A stretch of DNA of 64,000 bases, taken from Roseovarius nubinhibens ISM. Lineage in GTDB: Bacteria; Pseudomonadota; Alphaproteobacteria; Rhodobacterales; Rhodobacteraceae. Numbering within the stretch: position 1 is the first letter of the stretch; every line of letters begins with the position of its first letter. The DNA lies in NCBI RefSeq assembly GCF_000152625.1, contig NZ_CH724156.1, positions 3,030,602 to 3,094,601 of the forward strand, given 5' to 3'. Made by a program: the position numbers and the translations under genes. Shown piece after piece: positions 54,102 through 64,000 of the stretch. Below the pieces are notes generated by a model that had not been told where the DNA came from, did not search any database, and saw nothing but the letters and a program-made list of their open reading frames with translations.

Positions 54102-56438
54102 GTGACAGTTTCAGACCCAAGCTTTTCGTCGCTGCGACGGCTCTCGAGCCAGCTTCGCCCGCATGCCACGCTGGTGTTTCTGGCGGCAGGGCTCTTTGCC
54201 GCGATGGCCTTTATCGTCCCCGATACCATGGCGCAGGTGACCTTGGGGCTGATTTCGATAGGGCTCTTGGTTGCGGCGACGGGCCTCTTGGCGGGGGCGT
54301 TCTTCGATCATTTCGAGCGGCGTCGGCTGCTTCGGTCGATCGAAATGGTCACGGCCCAGGATTTCGCGGCCTGTATCGTCACCGGCGCCGAAGGCGAGAT
54401 CCGCTTTCGCAATGCCGCGGCAGAGCGCGAATTTCCTGCCATGCTCTCGGGCAATCTCGGTCAGCTGTTGCAGGACAGCGTGGCCAATCCCGGCACGCTC
54501 TTGTTTCGGCTCGAGGGGCGGGCGGATCGGGTGGGCGCCGCACATGAAGATGTGCTGACCCGGCGTGGTCATATCCGGATCTCGGTCCATCGCGCCGATG
54601 AGGGGCTCTATCTCTGGCGCATCGAAAAGGCGGCGGATATGGTGCCACGCCGCGCCGATCCGATGCCGCTTCCGATGATCACCGTCGGGCGTAACGACGC
54701 GGTTTTGTTCATGAATCAGGCGGCGCGCGACCTGATTGGCGAACGTGCGAGAACGCTTGATCGCATCTGTCCGCGCTTGCCGATCCGCTCGGGTCTGGTG
54801 AATGACGTGGCCACCCGCGATGGCGTCTATGGCTGTCTCGCGGTGGAGCTTGACGGCGTCGCGGGCCGGCGCGAGATTTTTCTGATCCCCGGCATTGCCG
54901 CCACCGAACGCCAGCCGGATGGCTGGGCCTTTTTCGACGAAATGCCCGTGCCCTTGCTCAAACTCTCGGCTGAGGGGATTGTGCAGCTGTCGAACCGGCC
55001 GGCGCGTGATCTTCTGGGGGCGGATCTCTGCCATGGTCGCCCGCTTGGCGAGATGCTCGAAGGGCTGGGGCGGCCGATCCGGGATTGGATCGGCGATGCG
55101 GCGGCGGGACGGGGCACGGTGCATTCCGAATTCCTCCGGGTGCGCCGCGACGATGCGGAAACCTTTGTTCAGGTGACCCTGAACCGCGCCCGCGAAGAGG
55201 GGGAAACGATCCTGATCGCGGTGATGAATGATGCGACCGAATTGAAATCTTTGGAGGCTCAGTTTGTTCAGAGCCAGAAGATGCAGGCCATTGGCCAACT
55301 GGCCAGCGGGGTGGCGCATGATTTCAACAACCTGTTGACCGCAATCACGGGTCATTGCGATCTCTTGCTGCTGCGCCATGACCAACATGACAGCGATTTC
55401 AGTGATTTGCAGCAAATCAACCAGAATGCCAATCGCGCGGCCGTTCTGGTCAACCAGCTTCTGGCCTATTCCCGCAAACAGACGCTCACCCCCGAAATCA
55501 TGGATCTGCGCGACACGCTCGCGGATCTGACCCATCTGCTCAACCGGCTGGTGGGGGAACGGATCGACCTGTCGCTCAGCCATGATCCGGAACTGTGGTC
55601 GATCCGCGCTGACCGGCGACAGTTTGAACAGGTGTTGATGAACCTCGTCGTCAACGCGCGCGACGCCATGCCGGACGGCGGCGAGGTGCGCATTCGGACC
55701 GAAAATCTGGTGCTGGATAGCCCGATGATCCGCGACCGGGCGACTGTTTCGCCGGGTCGCTACGTCAAGGTTTCGGTCGAGGATGAAGGGGTTGGCATCG
55801 CACCGGAAAAGCTCCGGAAGGTGTTCGAGCCCTTCTACACGACCAAACGCGTGGGCGAGGGGACGGGGCTCGGCCTGTCGACGGTCTACGGGATCATCAA
55901 GCAAACCGGCGCGTTCATCTTTGTCGACAGTGAGCCCGGACGCGGTGCCTGTTTTTTCATGCTGTTTGCGGCCTTCGATCGCGAGATACGCCCGCAGGTC
56001 GAACGGTTTGCCCCGCTCGAGCTCGGCGCGCCGGTGGAAGGCTGTGTGCTGCTTGTCGAGGATGAGGCGCCGGTTCGGGCCTTTGCGTCGCGGGCGATGC
56101 AGCTGCGCGGTCTGACCGTGGTCGAGGCCGAATCGGCGGAAGAGGCGCTCGAACTCCTAGCGGATGAAGACCTTGCCGTGGATGTCTTTGTCACCGATGT
56201 GGTGATGCCGGGCATGGATGGCCCGAGCTGGGTGCGCAAGGCGCTTGAGCAGCGGCCAGATGTGCGCACGATCTTCATGTCCGGATATGCGCAGGAAGAC
56301 TTCTCGGATGCGCGCAGCGCCATCCCCAGATCAACCTTCCTGTCGAAACCTTTTTCCCTCACGGAACTGACCGAGGCGGTGCAACAGCAGATCGTGAATG
56401 AAGCAGGCTCAGGAACCGAAGAGAGGCCGCTTCCTTAG
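54102..56438 (+). CDS. cckA: Hybrid histidine kinase CckA
   Basis: CckA feeds phosphate through ChpT to CtrA, which controls the cell cycle, motility and, in Rhodobacter, gene transfer agent release. The 778-residue protein has two membrane segments (about residues 17-63), PAS-type sensory regions, and a HisKA domain with H406 in VAHDFNNLL. An ATPase domain (NLVVNARDAMPDGG, EPFYTTKRVGEGTGLGLS) and a C-terminal receiver with D699 in FVTDVVMPGMDG complete it. It starts at GTG 54102 with AAAGG seven bases upstream. A three-codon frame ATG ACG TGA at 54097 overlaps the start. Confidence 0.94.
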   Translation: MTVSDPSFSSLRRLSSQLRPHATLVFLAAGLFAAMAFIVPDTMAQVTLGLISIGLLVAATGLLAGAFFDHFERRRLLRSIEMVTAQDFAACIVTGAEGEIRFRNAAAEREFPAMLSGNLGQLLQDSVANPGTLLFRLEGRADRVGAAHEDVLTRRGHIRISVHRADEGLYLWRIEKAADMVPRRADPMPLPMITVGRNDAVLFMNQAARDLIGERARTLDRICPRLPIRSGLVNDVATRDGVYGCLAVELDGVAGRREIFLIPGIAATERQPDGWAFFDEMPVPLLKLSAEGIVQLSNRPARDLLGADLCHGRPLGEMLEGLGRPIRDWIGDAAAGRGTVHSEFLRVRRDDAETFVQVTLNRAREEGETILIAVMNDATELKSLEAQFVQSQKMQAIGQLASGVAHDFNNLLTAITGHCDLLLLRHDQHDSDFSDLQQINQNANRAAVLVNQLLAYSRKQTLTPEIMDLRDTLADLTHLLNRLVGERIDLSLSHDPELWSIRADRRQFEQVLMNLVVNARDAMPDGGEVRIRTENLVLDSPMIRDRATVSPGRYVKVSVEDEGVGIAPEKLRKVFEPFYTTKRVGEGTGLGLSTVYGIIKQTGAFIFVDSEPGRGACFFMLFAAFDREIRPQVERFAPLELGAPVEGCVLLVEDEAPVRAFASRAMQLRGLTVVEAESAEEALELLADEDLAVDVFVTDVVMPGMDGPSWVRKALEQRPDVRTIFMSGYAQEDFSDARSAIPRSTFLSKPFSLTELTEAVQQQIVNEAGSGTEERPLP

Positions 56439-56466
56439 CGCTAGACGCCGCTAACTCGGGACGGAG

Positions 56467-57102
56467 TCAACCGACGGAGCCGATCTCCGGTGGGGTATAG
56501 GCCCCATCGGCTCCGATACTGTCATAGAGGATAAAATCGGCGGCTGCCTTGCGACGGAGGCGCGTCGTCACCTCGTCGGATAGGCATAGCTCCTGTGGAG
56601 CGGAAATGTTTCTGTGCTCGGGAGAGACCGGTCGACCGAACCGAGTTCTGAGAAAGGCTTGCAGCCCCTCCTGATCTTCATAGCGGAAGAGACGGGTCAC
56701 TTGTGTGCCGTTCTTCTGGGGTTCCATGAATTTGGCCTGGCTGCCGACATTGGCGAAGGCGGGTTTCTTCCCCTGAAGATAGGCGAGGACAAAATCGTCA
56801 AAGCTGATCCGCCGCGTGGAGTTCTTGTGCCCTTCAAGCTCAGGGCGCTGGCGATAGCGATACCAGCTTCCGAGCCAGGCGATCGGCTCCCGCATGACGG
56901 CGATCACCTCGAGATCAGAGCCGATGAATTTCTCCAGAGCAGGCCGAAAAAAGCGATTGTAGCGAAAAACCGGCGCGTGTTTGAGCTCGGGTGGATCGGA
57001 AATCACCATGGAAGCGAAGGGGGCCAGTGCTGCCTGATAGGCGGTGCTGCCGGTTTTGGGCACCGAGAGAAACACGAGTTTTTGCTTGGCAAAGACCATC
57101 AT
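56467..57102 (-). CDS. Sulfotransferase family protein
   Basis: The 211-residue protein carries the PAPS 5'-phosphosulfate loop LSVPKTGSTAYQ near residue 13 and a 3'-phosphate motif VMREPIAWLGSWYRYR near residue 70. It would transfer sulfate to an unknown acceptor. Two adjacent ATG codons (57102, 57099) are possible starts. It diverges from recA, and their shared upstream region holds an SOS box. It converges with cckA. Confidence 0.8.
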   Translation of the reverse strand: MMVFAKQKLVFLSVPKTGSTAYQAALAPFASMVISDPPELKHAPVFRYNRFFRPALEKFIGSDLEVIAVMREPIAWLGSWYRYRQRPELEGHKNSTRRISFDDFVLAYLQGKKPAFANVGSQAKFMEPQKNGTQVTRLFRYEDQEGLQAFLRTRFGRPVSPEHRNISAPQELCLSDEVTTRLRRKAAADFILYDSIGADGAYTPPEIGSVG

Positions 57103-57201
57103 CTGAGAAGCTGCTCCGGCTGCTGGCCCGGGAAAGGCGCAAATTAATCAAGTTTTAATCGGTTTAGAAGAAACTCGAGCTGCAAACAATTGTCTTGAAA
57201 T

Positions 57202-57216
57202 GTTCTCATTTTGTGC
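57202..57216. promoter_or_regulatory. Imperfect LexA-box-like site
   Basis: GTTC-TCATTTT-GTGC has one mismatch to GTTC-N7-GTTC. It lies 14 bases from the perfect recA box and may add cooperative LexA binding. Confidence 0.4.
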
Positions 57217-57229
57217 TCATAAGGGGTGA

Positions 57230-57244
57230 GAACAGCACGCGAAC
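57230..57244. promoter_or_regulatory. LexA (SOS) box of recA
   Basis: GAAC-AGCACGC-GAAC is the exact inverse of GTTC-N7-GTTC. It lies 52 bases before the recA start. Confidence 0.88.
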
Positions 57245-57295
57245 AAAGCATAGATTGCCGCCCGTCCCTGGGTGTGGAATAAGAAAGGCAACGCA

Positions 57296-58378
57296 ATGGC
57301 AACGGCAGATTTACTTTCCATGGACAGCAAGCGTAACCCCGACAAGCAAAAGGCGCTGGACAGCGCCCTGGCGCAGATCGAGCGGCAATTTGGCAAGGGC
57401 TCGATCATGAAGCTCGGGGCCGACAACCCGGTTCAGGAGATCGAGGCCACCTCGACCGGCTCGCTCGGGCTCGACATCGCGCTCGGGATCGGCGGCCTGC
57501 CCAAGGGGCGGATCATCGAAATTTACGGGCCCGAAAGCTCGGGCAAAACCACGCTGACACTGCATTGCGTGGCCGAAGAGCAGAAAAAAGGCGGCGTTTG
57601 CGCCTTTGTCGACGCGGAACATGCGCTCGACCCGATCTATGCGCGGAAACTTGGCGTCGATCTCGATGAATTGCTGATCTCGCAGCCCGACACCGGGGAA
57701 CAGGCGCTCGAGATTGTCGATACGCTCGTCCGCTCGGGCGCGGTGAGCATGGTTGTGGTCGACTCGGTTGCGGCGCTGACGCCGAAATCCGAGCTTGAAG
57801 GTGACATGGGCGACAGCAATGTCGGCGTGCAGGCGCGGCTCATGAGCCAGGCGATGCGCAAGCTGACCGGCTCGATCAGCCGGTCGAAATGCACGGTGAT
57901 CTTCATCAACCAGATCCGCATGAAAATCGGCGTTATGTTCGGCAGCCCCGAGACCACGACGGGCGGCAATGCGCTCAAATTCTACAGCTCGGTTCGGCTC
58001 GACATTCGTCGCATCGGCGCGCTCAAGGATCGTGACGAGGTGGTCGGCAACGCGACCCGCGTCAAGGTCGTCAAAAACAAGGTCGCGCCGCCCTTCAAGC
58101 AGGTGGAATTCGACATCATGTATGGCGAAGGTATCTCGAAAATGGGCGAGCTGCTCGATCTCGGGGTCAAGGCCGGGGTGGTCGAGAAATCCGGCAGCTG
58201 GTTCAGCTATGGCGACGAGCGGATCGGGCAGGGGCGTGAGAACGCCAAGACCTTCCTGAAGGAAAACAGCGCCATTGCGCTGGCCATCGAGGATAAAATT
58301 CGCGCGGCCCATGGGCTCGAATTCGACATGCCCGAGATCGAGAAACAGGGTGACGAGGACGACATCCTCGAAGGCTGA
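57296..58378 (+). CDS. recA: Recombinase RecA
   Basis: RecA forms filaments on single-stranded DNA, drives homologous recombination and triggers LexA cleavage. The 360-residue protein has Walker A GPESSGKT (78-85), the Walker B region [13 protein letters not shown] and the L2 loop near [20 protein letters not shown] 57296 follows GAAAGG; the frame open from 57272 adds a non-family tail. SOS boxes lie upstream and a terminator follows. Confidence 0.97.
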   Translation: MATADLLSMDSKRNPDKQKALDSALAQIERQFGKGSIMKLGADNPVQEIEATSTGSLGLDIALGIGGLPKGRIIEIYGPESSGKTTLTLHCVAEEQKKGGVCAFVDAEHALDPIYARKLGVDLDELLISQPDTGEQALEIVDTLVRSGAVSMVVVDSVAALTPKSELEGDMGDSNVGVQARLMSQAMRKLTGSISRSKCTVIFINQIRMKIGVMFGSPETTTGGNALKFYSSVRLDIRRIGALKDRDEVVGNATRVKVVKNKVAPPFKQVEFDIMYGEGISKMGELLDLGVKAGVVEKSGSWFSYGDERIGQGRENAKTFLKENSAIALAIEDKIRAAHGLEFDMPEIEKQGDEDDILEG

Positions 58379-58416
58379 GCCCAGCTGCGGCGCAGTCGTC
58401 GCCGACAAACCATCAG

Positions 58417-58451
58417 ACCCGGCCCGCATTTTGCGTGGGGCCGGGTTTTTC
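58417..58451 (+). terminator. Intrinsic terminator after recA
   Basis: ACCCGGCCC pairs with GGGCCGGGT around a loop with an inner CGC/GCG pair, followed by TTTTT. Confidence 0.85.
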
Positions 58452-58527
58452 TTGCGGTGGACAGCATGGCGCGGGGCCGTTAAATCACCTTGACGCCCTG
58501 CGTATTTGACCCGCGAAAGAGAGCCCC

Positions 58528-61194
58528 ATGCCGACGCTGAACGAAATCCGCTCGACCTTCCTCAATTTCTACGAGCGCAATGATCACCAGATTGTCGAGA
58601 GTTCGCCGCTCGTGCCGCGCAACGACCCGACCTTGATGTTCACCAACTCGGGCATGGTGCAGTTCAAGAACCTCTTTACCGGGGTCGAGACGCGCGATTA
58701 CAGCCGCGCGACCACCAGCCAGAAATGCGTGCGTGCCGGCGGCAAGCACAATGATCTCGACAATGTCGGCTATACCGCGCGGCACCATACCTTCTTTGAA
58801 ATGCTCGGCAATTTTAGCTTTGGCGACTATTTCAAGGAACAGGCGATCCCCTATGCTTGGGATTTGCTGACCAAGGATTTCGGGCTCAACAAGGACAAGC
58901 TTCTGGTCACGGTCTATCACACCGATGACGAGGCGGCGGAGATCTGGAAGAAATACGCGGGCCTGAGCGATGATCGGATCATCCGTATCGCGACGGATGA
59001 CAATTTCTGGTCGATGGGCCCGACCGGGCCTTGTGGTCCGTGCACCGAGATTTTCTATGACCATGGTCCCGAAATCTGGGGTGGCCCTCCGGGTAGCCCG
59101 GAAGAGGATGGCGACCGGTTCATCGAGATCTGGAACCTCGTTTTCATGCAGAACGAACGGTTCGAAGACGGCACGATGCGCGAGCTCGACATGCAGTCGA
59201 TCGACACTGGCATGGGGCTCGAACGGATTGGCGCGCTCTTGCAGGGCAAGCATGACAATTACGACACGGATCTGATGCGCAGCCTGATCGAGGCGAGCGC
59301 CCATGTCACGAGCCAAGACCCCGACGGGCCTGGCAATATTCATCACCGGGTCATCGCCGACCATCTGCGGTCGAGCGCGTTTTTGATTGCCGATGGGGTC
59401 ATGCCCTCGAACGAGGGGCGCGGCTATGTGGTGCGGCGGATCATGCGCCGCGCGATGCGTCACGCGCATCTTCTGGGGGCGAAAGACCCGGTCATGCATC
59501 AGCTGGTGCCGGCGCTTGTCACGCAAATGGGGCAGGCGTTTCCGGAATTGGGCCGGGCGCAGAGCCTCATCCAAGAGACGCTCAAGCTCGAAGAGACGCG
59601 GTTCAAGCAGACGCTCGACCGGGGGCTTCGCCTGCTCGACGACGAGCTGGGCGGGCTGCCCGAGGGGGCGGCGCTGCCAGGGCAGACGGCGTTCAAGCTC
59701 TATGACACCTATGGTTTCCCGCTCGACCTGACGCAGGATGCGCTGCGTGAAAAGGGCCGCGAAGTCGATGTATCGGGCTTTGACGAGGCCATGGCCGAGC
59801 AAAAGGCCAAGGCGCGGGCGGCTTGGTCCGGCTCGGGCGAGGCGGCGGATGCGACCATCTGGTTCGATATTGCAGAGAGCCACGGCACCACGGATTTCCT
59901 CGGCTATGACACCGAGACCGCCGAAGGTCAGATCGTGGCGCTCGTCGCGGACGGGGCCGAGGTCAAGAGCGCGGGTAAGGGCGACAGCGTTCAGATCATC
60001 CTCAACCAGACGCCCTTCTATGCGGAATCGGGCGGTCAGGTGGGCGACACCGGTGTGATCCGCAGCGCCGAGGGCGCGGCCAAGATCACCGACACGCGCA
60101 AGGTGGCCGGCGTCTTCATCCATATCGGCGAAGTGACCGAGGGCAAGCTCGTGGCCGGAGCGGCGGCGCAGCTCGAGGTGGATCACACGCGGCGCACGGC
60201 CATTCGTGCCAATCACTCGGCCACGCATTTGCTGCACGAAGCGCTGCGCAATGCGCTGGGCGATCATGTGGCACAGCGTGGCTCGCTCAATGCCGAGGAC
60301 CGGCTGCGCTTTGACTTTAGCCACAGCAAGGCGATGAGCGCGGACGAGCTCGACCAGGTGGCGCGCGAGGTCAATGAGTACATCCGTCAGAACACAAGGG
60401 TCGAAACCCGGATCATGACGCCGGATGATGCGCGTGACATCGGGGCGCAGGCGCTCTTTGGCGAGAAATACGGCGACGAGGTGCGTGTCGTGTCGATGGG
60501 GTCGCTCGACGGGTCGGGCAAGGGGCTCGACGGGACGACCTATTCGATCGAGCTCTGCGGCGGCACCCATGTGCGCCAGACCGGCGATATTGGCATGTTC
60601 GTGATCCTTGGCGACAGCGCCAGCAGTTCGGGCGTGCGCCGGATTGAGGCGCTGACCGGTGACGCGGCGCGGGGCTATCTCGCGGCGCAGGACGCGCGCG
60701 TTGCATCGCTCACCGGGGAAATGCGGTGCAAGCCTGAAGATCTGGTCGCGCGTGTGCGCGGGCTTCTCGATGAGCGCAAGGCGCTGACCAATGAGGTGGC
60801 TCAGCTGCGGCGTGAGCTGGCCATGGCGGGCGGTTCGGGCGGCGCGGCCTCCGATGATCTGCGTGAGATCAACGGTGTGAAACTGCATGCCCAAGTGCTG
60901 AGCGGCGTGTCCGGCAAGGATTTGCCTGCGCTGATCGACGAGCATAAGTCGCGGCTTGGGTCGGGCGCGGTGTTGCTGATCGCCGATACCGGCGGCAAGG
61001 TCGCCGTCGCGGCGGGGGTCACGGATGACTTGACCGAGCGCCTCTCTGCGGTCGAAATGGTGCGCGCAGCGGCGCCCGCGCTGGGCGGCAAGGGCGGTGG
61101 TGGCCGGGCCGACATGGCCCAGGGCGGCGGCGCCGATGCCTCGAAAGCGGATGAAGCGATTGCGGCCGTTGAAACTTTGATCGAAGGGGTCTGA
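58528..61194 (+). CDS. alaS: Alanine--tRNA ligase
   Basis: AlaS charges tRNA-Ala and edits mischarged serine and glycine. The 888-residue class II enzyme begins [20 protein letters not shown] and has the class II core up to residue 440. The editing domain holds the zinc motif [12 protein letters not shown] with CGGTHV, and a glycine-rich C-terminal domain ([17 protein letters not shown]) is present. The DUF1330 gene follows after one base. Confidence 0.97.
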   Translation: MPTLNEIRSTFLNFYERNDHQIVESSPLVPRNDPTLMFTNSGMVQFKNLFTGVETRDYSRATTSQKCVRAGGKHNDLDNVGYTARHHTFFEMLGNFSFGDYFKEQAIPYAWDLLTKDFGLNKDKLLVTVYHTDDEAAEIWKKYAGLSDDRIIRIATDDNFWSMGPTGPCGPCTEIFYDHGPEIWGGPPGSPEEDGDRFIEIWNLVFMQNERFEDGTMRELDMQSIDTGMGLERIGALLQGKHDNYDTDLMRSLIEASAHVTSQDPDGPGNIHHRVIADHLRSSAFLIADGVMPSNEGRGYVVRRIMRRAMRHAHLLGAKDPVMHQLVPALVTQMGQAFPELGRAQSLIQETLKLEETRFKQTLDRGLRLLDDELGGLPEGAALPGQTAFKLYDTYGFPLDLTQDALREKGREVDVSGFDEAMAEQKAKARAAWSGSGEAADATIWFDIAESHGTTDFLGYDTETAEGQIVALVADGAEVKSAGKGDSVQIILNQTPFYAESGGQVGDTGVIRSAEGAAKITDTRKVAGVFIHIGEVTEGKLVAGAAAQLEVDHTRRTAIRANHSATHLLHEALRNALGDHVAQRGSLNAEDRLRFDFSHSKAMSADELDQVAREVNEYIRQNTRVETRIMTPDDARDIGAQALFGEKYGDEVRVVSMGSLDGSGKGLDGTTYSIELCGGTHVRQTGDIGMFVILGDSASSSGVRRIEALTGDAARGYLAAQDARVASLTGEMRCKPEDLVARVRGLLDERKALTNEVAQLRRELAMAGGSGGAASDDLREINGVKLHAQVLSGVSGKDLPALIDEHKSRLGSGAVLLIADTGGKVAVAAGVTDDLTERLSAVEMVRAAAPALGGKGGGGRADMAQGGGADASKADEAIAAVETLIEGV

Positions 61195-61195
61195 T

Positions 61196-61483
61196 ATGCC
61201 TGCCTTGTGGATTGCCCATGTGACTGTCACCGACGAAGAGGCCTATGGCAAATACGCGGCCCTCGCGGGGCCCGCGATCGCCAAGCACGGCGGCAAGTTC
61301 ATCGCCCGCGCCGGTCGCTATGTGCAGCTTGAGGGCAAGGACCGGCCGCGCAATGTGGTGGCCCAGTTCGACAGCGTCGAGGCCGCCGAGGCGTGCTATC
61401 ATTCGCCCGAGTATCAAGAGGCGCTGGGCCATGCGCGCAACGCCTCTGAGCGCGAGCTTTTGATCGTCGAAACGAGCGAATAA
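61196..61483 (+). CDS. DUF1330 family protein
   Basis: This 95-residue alpha+beta barrel protein has the family pattern LWIAHVTVTDEEAYGKYAAL, GGKFIARAGRYVQLEG and YHSPEYQEAL. No reaction is known. It starts one base after the alaS stop and is followed by the MOSC gene after four bases, so all three are probably co-transcribed. Confidence 0.88.
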   Translation: MPALWIAHVTVTDEEAYGKYAALAGPAIAKHGGKFIARAGRYVQLEGKDRPRNVVAQFDSVEAAEACYHSPEYQEALGHARNASERELLIVETSE

Positions 61484-61487
61484 CCCA

Positions 61488-61970
61488 ATGTCGGTGCTGC
61501 GCGAATTGCTGCGCAGCCATCGGGGCGATGGCCGGGTCGATTGGATCGGTCTGCGGCCCGAACGGCTCGCCCCGGTTCAGTCGGTGACGCGGGCGGAGAT
61601 CACTGAAAAGGGCCTCGTGGGCGACCATGGGCGGCCGGGGAAACGTGCGCTGACCCTCATTCAGGCCGAGCATCTGCCTGCGATTGCAGCGCTCTGCGGA
61701 GCCGGGGAGCTGTCCCCTGAAATGCTGCGCCGCAATATCGTGGTGTCGGGGATCAACCTCATGGCGTTGCGCCATAATCAGATCCGTATCGGCAGTGCTT
61801 TGATCGAATTTACCGTGCCCTGCGCGCCCTGTTCGAGGATGGAAAAAGCCTTGGGAACAGGGGGCTATAACGCGATGCGCGGGCATGGCGGCTGGTGCGC
61901 CACGGTGATCGAGCCGGGCCATGTGGCCCTGGGCGATCCGGTGCGGCCCGAGGACCGGGCCGACACCTGA
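61488..61970 (+). CDS. MOSC-domain protein
   Basis: The 160-residue protein has a MOSC domain, a fold found in molybdenum cofactor sulfurases and in YiiM-type enzymes. Landmarks are LVGDHGRPGKRALTLIQAEHL, LRRNIVVSGINL and the cysteine block VPCAPCSRMEKALG. The cysteine may carry sulfur or a molybdenum ligand. No other domain is attached. It converges with typA, 15 bases away. Confidence 0.87.
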   Translation: MSVLRELLRSHRGDGRVDWIGLRPERLAPVQSVTRAEITEKGLVGDHGRPGKRALTLIQAEHLPAIAALCGAGELSPEMLRRNIVVSGINLMALRHNQIRIGSALIEFTVPCAPCSRMEKALGTGGYNAMRGHGGWCATVIEPGHVALGDPVRPEDRADT

Positions 61971-61985
61971 TTTAAGTCGCCAAGC

Positions 61986-63803
61986 TTAGGCCGTTTTGGC
62001 CATCCGCTTGCGCTCGTGGGGGTCGAGATAGCGCTTGCGCAGACGGATCGCATTGGGCGTCACTTCGACCAGCTCGTCATCATTGATATAGGCGATGGCC
62101 TCTTCGAGGCTGAGCGTGATCGGCGTGGTCAGGCGCACCGCTTCGTCGGTGCCCGAGGCCCGCACGTTGGTGAGCTTCTTGCCCTTGAGCGGGTTCACTT
62201 CGAGATCGTTCTCACGGCTGTGCTCGCCGATGATCATGCCGGTGTAGACCTTGGCCTGCGCGCCGATGAACATCTTGCCGCGATCTTCGAGGTTCCACAG
62301 CGCATAGGCCACCGCCTCGCCGTTTTCCATCGAGATCAGCACGCCTGCACGACGGCCGGGGATCGAACCTTTGTGCTCGGTCCAGCCGTGGAACACGCGG
62401 TTGAGAACCCCGGTGCCACGCGTGTCGGTGAGGAATTCGCCATGATAGCCGATGAGCCCGCGCGACGGCACATGTGCGATGATCCGCGTCTTGCCCGCGC
62501 CCGCCGGTTTCATCTCGACCAGCTCGCCCTTGCGCGCGCCTGTGAGCTTTTCGATCACCGCGCCGGAATATTCGTCATCGACGTCGATGGTGGCCTCTTC
62601 GACCGGTTCCATCCGCTTGCCGTCGACGTCCTTCATGATCACCTGCGGGCGCGAGATCGACAGTTCGAACCCTTCGCGGCGCATGTTTTCGATGAGAACG
62701 CCCATCTGCAATTCGCCACGGCCAGACACTTCGAAGGCCTCGCCGCCGGGGGTGTCGGCGATCTTGATCGCGACGTTGCTCTCGGCCTCTTTGTGGAGGC
62801 GTTCGCGGATCACCCGGCTTTGGACCTTTTTGCCGTCACGACCGGCCAGCGGGCTGTCGTTGATGCCGAAGGTCACGGTGATGGTGGGCGGATCGATGGG
62901 CTGTGCTTCGAGCGGCTCGTCGACCGCCAGCGCGCAGATCGTGTCGGCCACGGTGGCCTTGGCCATGCCCGCGATGGTCACGATATCGCCTGCGACGGCC
63001 TCTTCGATGTCCTGGGTTTGCAGACCGCGGAAGGCTTGGATCTTGGTCACGCGGAACTGTTCGATTTTCTGGCCGACGCGGCTCAGCGCCTGCACGGTGG
63101 CGCCGACCTTGAGGCGGCCGCTTTCGACGCGGCCGGTGAGCTGACGGCCGACGAAAGTGTCAGAGCCGAGCGTGGTCGCCAGCATGCGGAAATCTTCGCC
63201 GGCACGCGCCACCTGGCGCGGGGCGGGGACGTGGTTGACGATGAGATCAAACAGCGCGGTCAGGTCCTTGCGTGGGCCGTCGAGCTCGTGATCGGCCCAG
63301 CCGTTGCGGCCCGAGGCATACATATGCGGGAAGTCGAGCTGATCATCATCGGCGCCGAGGCTTGCGAAGAGATCGAAACATTCGTCCAGCGCACGATCCG
63401 GCTCGGCGTCGGGCTTGTCGACCTTGTTGAGGACCACGATGGGGCGCAGCCCGAGGGCGAGCGCCTTGGAGGTCACGAATTTCGTCTGCGGCATCGGGCC
63501 TTCGGCGGCATCGACCAGCAGAACAACGCCGTCGACCATGCTCAGGATCCGTTCGACTTCACCGCCGAAATCGGCGTGGCCGGGGGTGTCGACGATGTTG
63601 ACGCGCTTGCCCTTCCATTCCACCGAGGTGGGTTTGGCAAAGATGGTGATGCCACGTTCGCGTTCGAGGTCGTTGCTGTCCATGGCGCGTTCGTCGACGG
63701 CCTGGTTGGCACGGAAGGCACCGGATTGTTTCAGCAGCTCGTCGACAAGGGTGGTCTTGCCATGGTCGACGTGGGCGATGATCGCAATATTGCGCAGGTC
63801 CAT
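61986..63803 (-). CDS. typA: Translational GTPase TypA/BipA
   Basis: TypA is a ribosome-associated GTPase that helps 50S assembly and growth under stress or cold. The 605-residue protein has the G domain motifs [27 protein letters not shown] and [11 protein letters not shown]-like domains follow, and the C-terminal TypA domain ends with [19 protein letters not shown]. Its upstream region runs to the window edge. Confidence 0.96.
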   Translation of the reverse strand: MDLRNIAIIAHVDHGKTTLVDELLKQSGAFRANQAVDERAMDSNDLERERGITIFAKPTSVEWKGKRVNIVDTPGHADFGGEVERILSMVDGVVLLVDAAEGPMPQTKFVTSKALALGLRPIVVLNKVDKPDAEPDRALDECFDLFASLGADDDQLDFPHMYASGRNGWADHELDGPRKDLTALFDLIVNHVPAPRQVARAGEDFRMLATTLGSDTFVGRQLTGRVESGRLKVGATVQALSRVGQKIEQFRVTKIQAFRGLQTQDIEEAVAGDIVTIAGMAKATVADTICALAVDEPLEAQPIDPPTITVTFGINDSPLAGRDGKKVQSRVIRERLHKEAESNVAIKIADTPGGEAFEVSGRGELQMGVLIENMRREGFELSISRPQVIMKDVDGKRMEPVEEATIDVDDEYSGAVIEKLTGARKGELVEMKPAGAGKTRIIAHVPSRGLIGYHGEFLTDTRGTGVLNRVFHGWTEHKGSIPGRRAGVLISMENGEAVAYALWNLEDRGKMFIGAQAKVYTGMIIGEHSRENDLEVNPLKGKKLTNVRASGTDEAVRLTTPITLSLEEAIAYINDDELVEVTPNAIRLRKRYLDPHERKRMAKTA

Positions 63804-64000
63804 TCTCGGTGTCTCTCGTTTATCGGGTTTACCGCGCCCTATACGGGGTCGCGCCGAAAGGCCAGAGGCAAAAGCGTAGAAGGCCCGCGTGTGAGCAGAT
63901 ATGTGGGCTCTATGCGGCGGATTTGTGCGCCTGCGCCGGTTTTGAAGTGGTCGAGCCCTTGATTTGCTGGGGTGGAGGGGCCGAGGTTGAGATGGGTGAC
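63804..64000. other. Upstream region of typA, no gene seen
   Basis: The last 197 bases hold the leader and promoter region of typA. I see no coding frame with family resemblance and no clear regulatory palindrome. Confidence 0.5.

Overview
The window reads as a chromosomal segment of an alphaproteobacterium of the Rhodobacteraceae (Roseobacter group). The reasons are the high G+C, a GTTC-N7-GTTC LexA box in front of lexA and an inverted one in front of recA, CckA, a B12-dependent ribonucleotide reductase, a GTA-type holin/endolysin pair, and the argC-ccmE and trpGDC-moaC-moeA-lexA-comEC gene orders. This assignment is an inference; no rRNA is present to test it.

Region by region. 1-6.7 kb: 3' end of glutamate racemase (murI), argC, then cytochrome c maturation genes (ccmE, ccmF, ccmH) with an endolysin and holin inserted between ccmE and ccmF, then an enoyl-CoA hydratase. 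6.8-12.5 kb: gltA and gltX on the minus strand, comEC on plus, lexA on minus with a perfect SOS box. 12.5-20.4 kb: molybdenum cofactor genes (moeA, moaC), trpC, trpD, trpG and trpE, with a divergent polysaccharide deacetylase and rluE in between. 20.4-25.5 kb: a PpiD/SurA-type foldase, an aminotransferase, gpt, a LysE-type exporter and fabI. 25.6-27.5 kb: pdxH, a double cold-shock-domain protein, a DUF192 protein and tRNA-Pro(TGG). 27.5-32 kb: a 650-base control region with NrdR-box-like palindromes, then nrdJ. 32-35.5 kb: a small cysteine-rich secreted protein, guaB and an MFS transporter. 35.6-52.7 kb: a catabolic island. 52.8-64 kb: housekeeping again: an RsmB-type RNA methyltransferase, cckA, a sulfotransferase, recA, alaS, a DUF1330 protein, a MOSC protein and typA.

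The island is the main result. It encodes an enamidase, a MarR regulator, a two-subunit molybdenum hydroxylase, a 6-hydroxynicotinate reductase-like Fe-S enzyme, a UPF0280 protein, two tandem DUF1185 proteins, a ferredoxin-NADP reductase, a FRG-domain protein, a TAXI-TRAP transporter, a divergent NadC (quinolinate phosphoribosyltransferase) and a fusion of PhnN (ribose-1,5-bisphosphate kinase) to an AMP-phosphorylase-type enzyme. Four copies of a palindrome close to GTTAGCATACTAAC lie at the promoters of the enamidase, the hydroxylase operon, the reductase and the transporter operon. This suggests one MarR-controlled regulon.

My hypothesis is that the last three activities form a PRPP-recycling decarboxylation cycle. 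NadC turns a pyridine-2-carboxylate such as quinolinate, plus PRPP, into a mononucleotide plus CO2. The phosphorylase domain releases the decarboxylated base (nicotinate) and ribose-1,5-bisphosphate, and the PhnN domain remakes PRPP. The free nicotinate would then pass through hydroxylation, ferredoxin-dependent ring reduction and enamidase ring opening, the route known from Eubacterium barkeri. The enzyme families are read from the sequence; the cycle and its substrate are inference.
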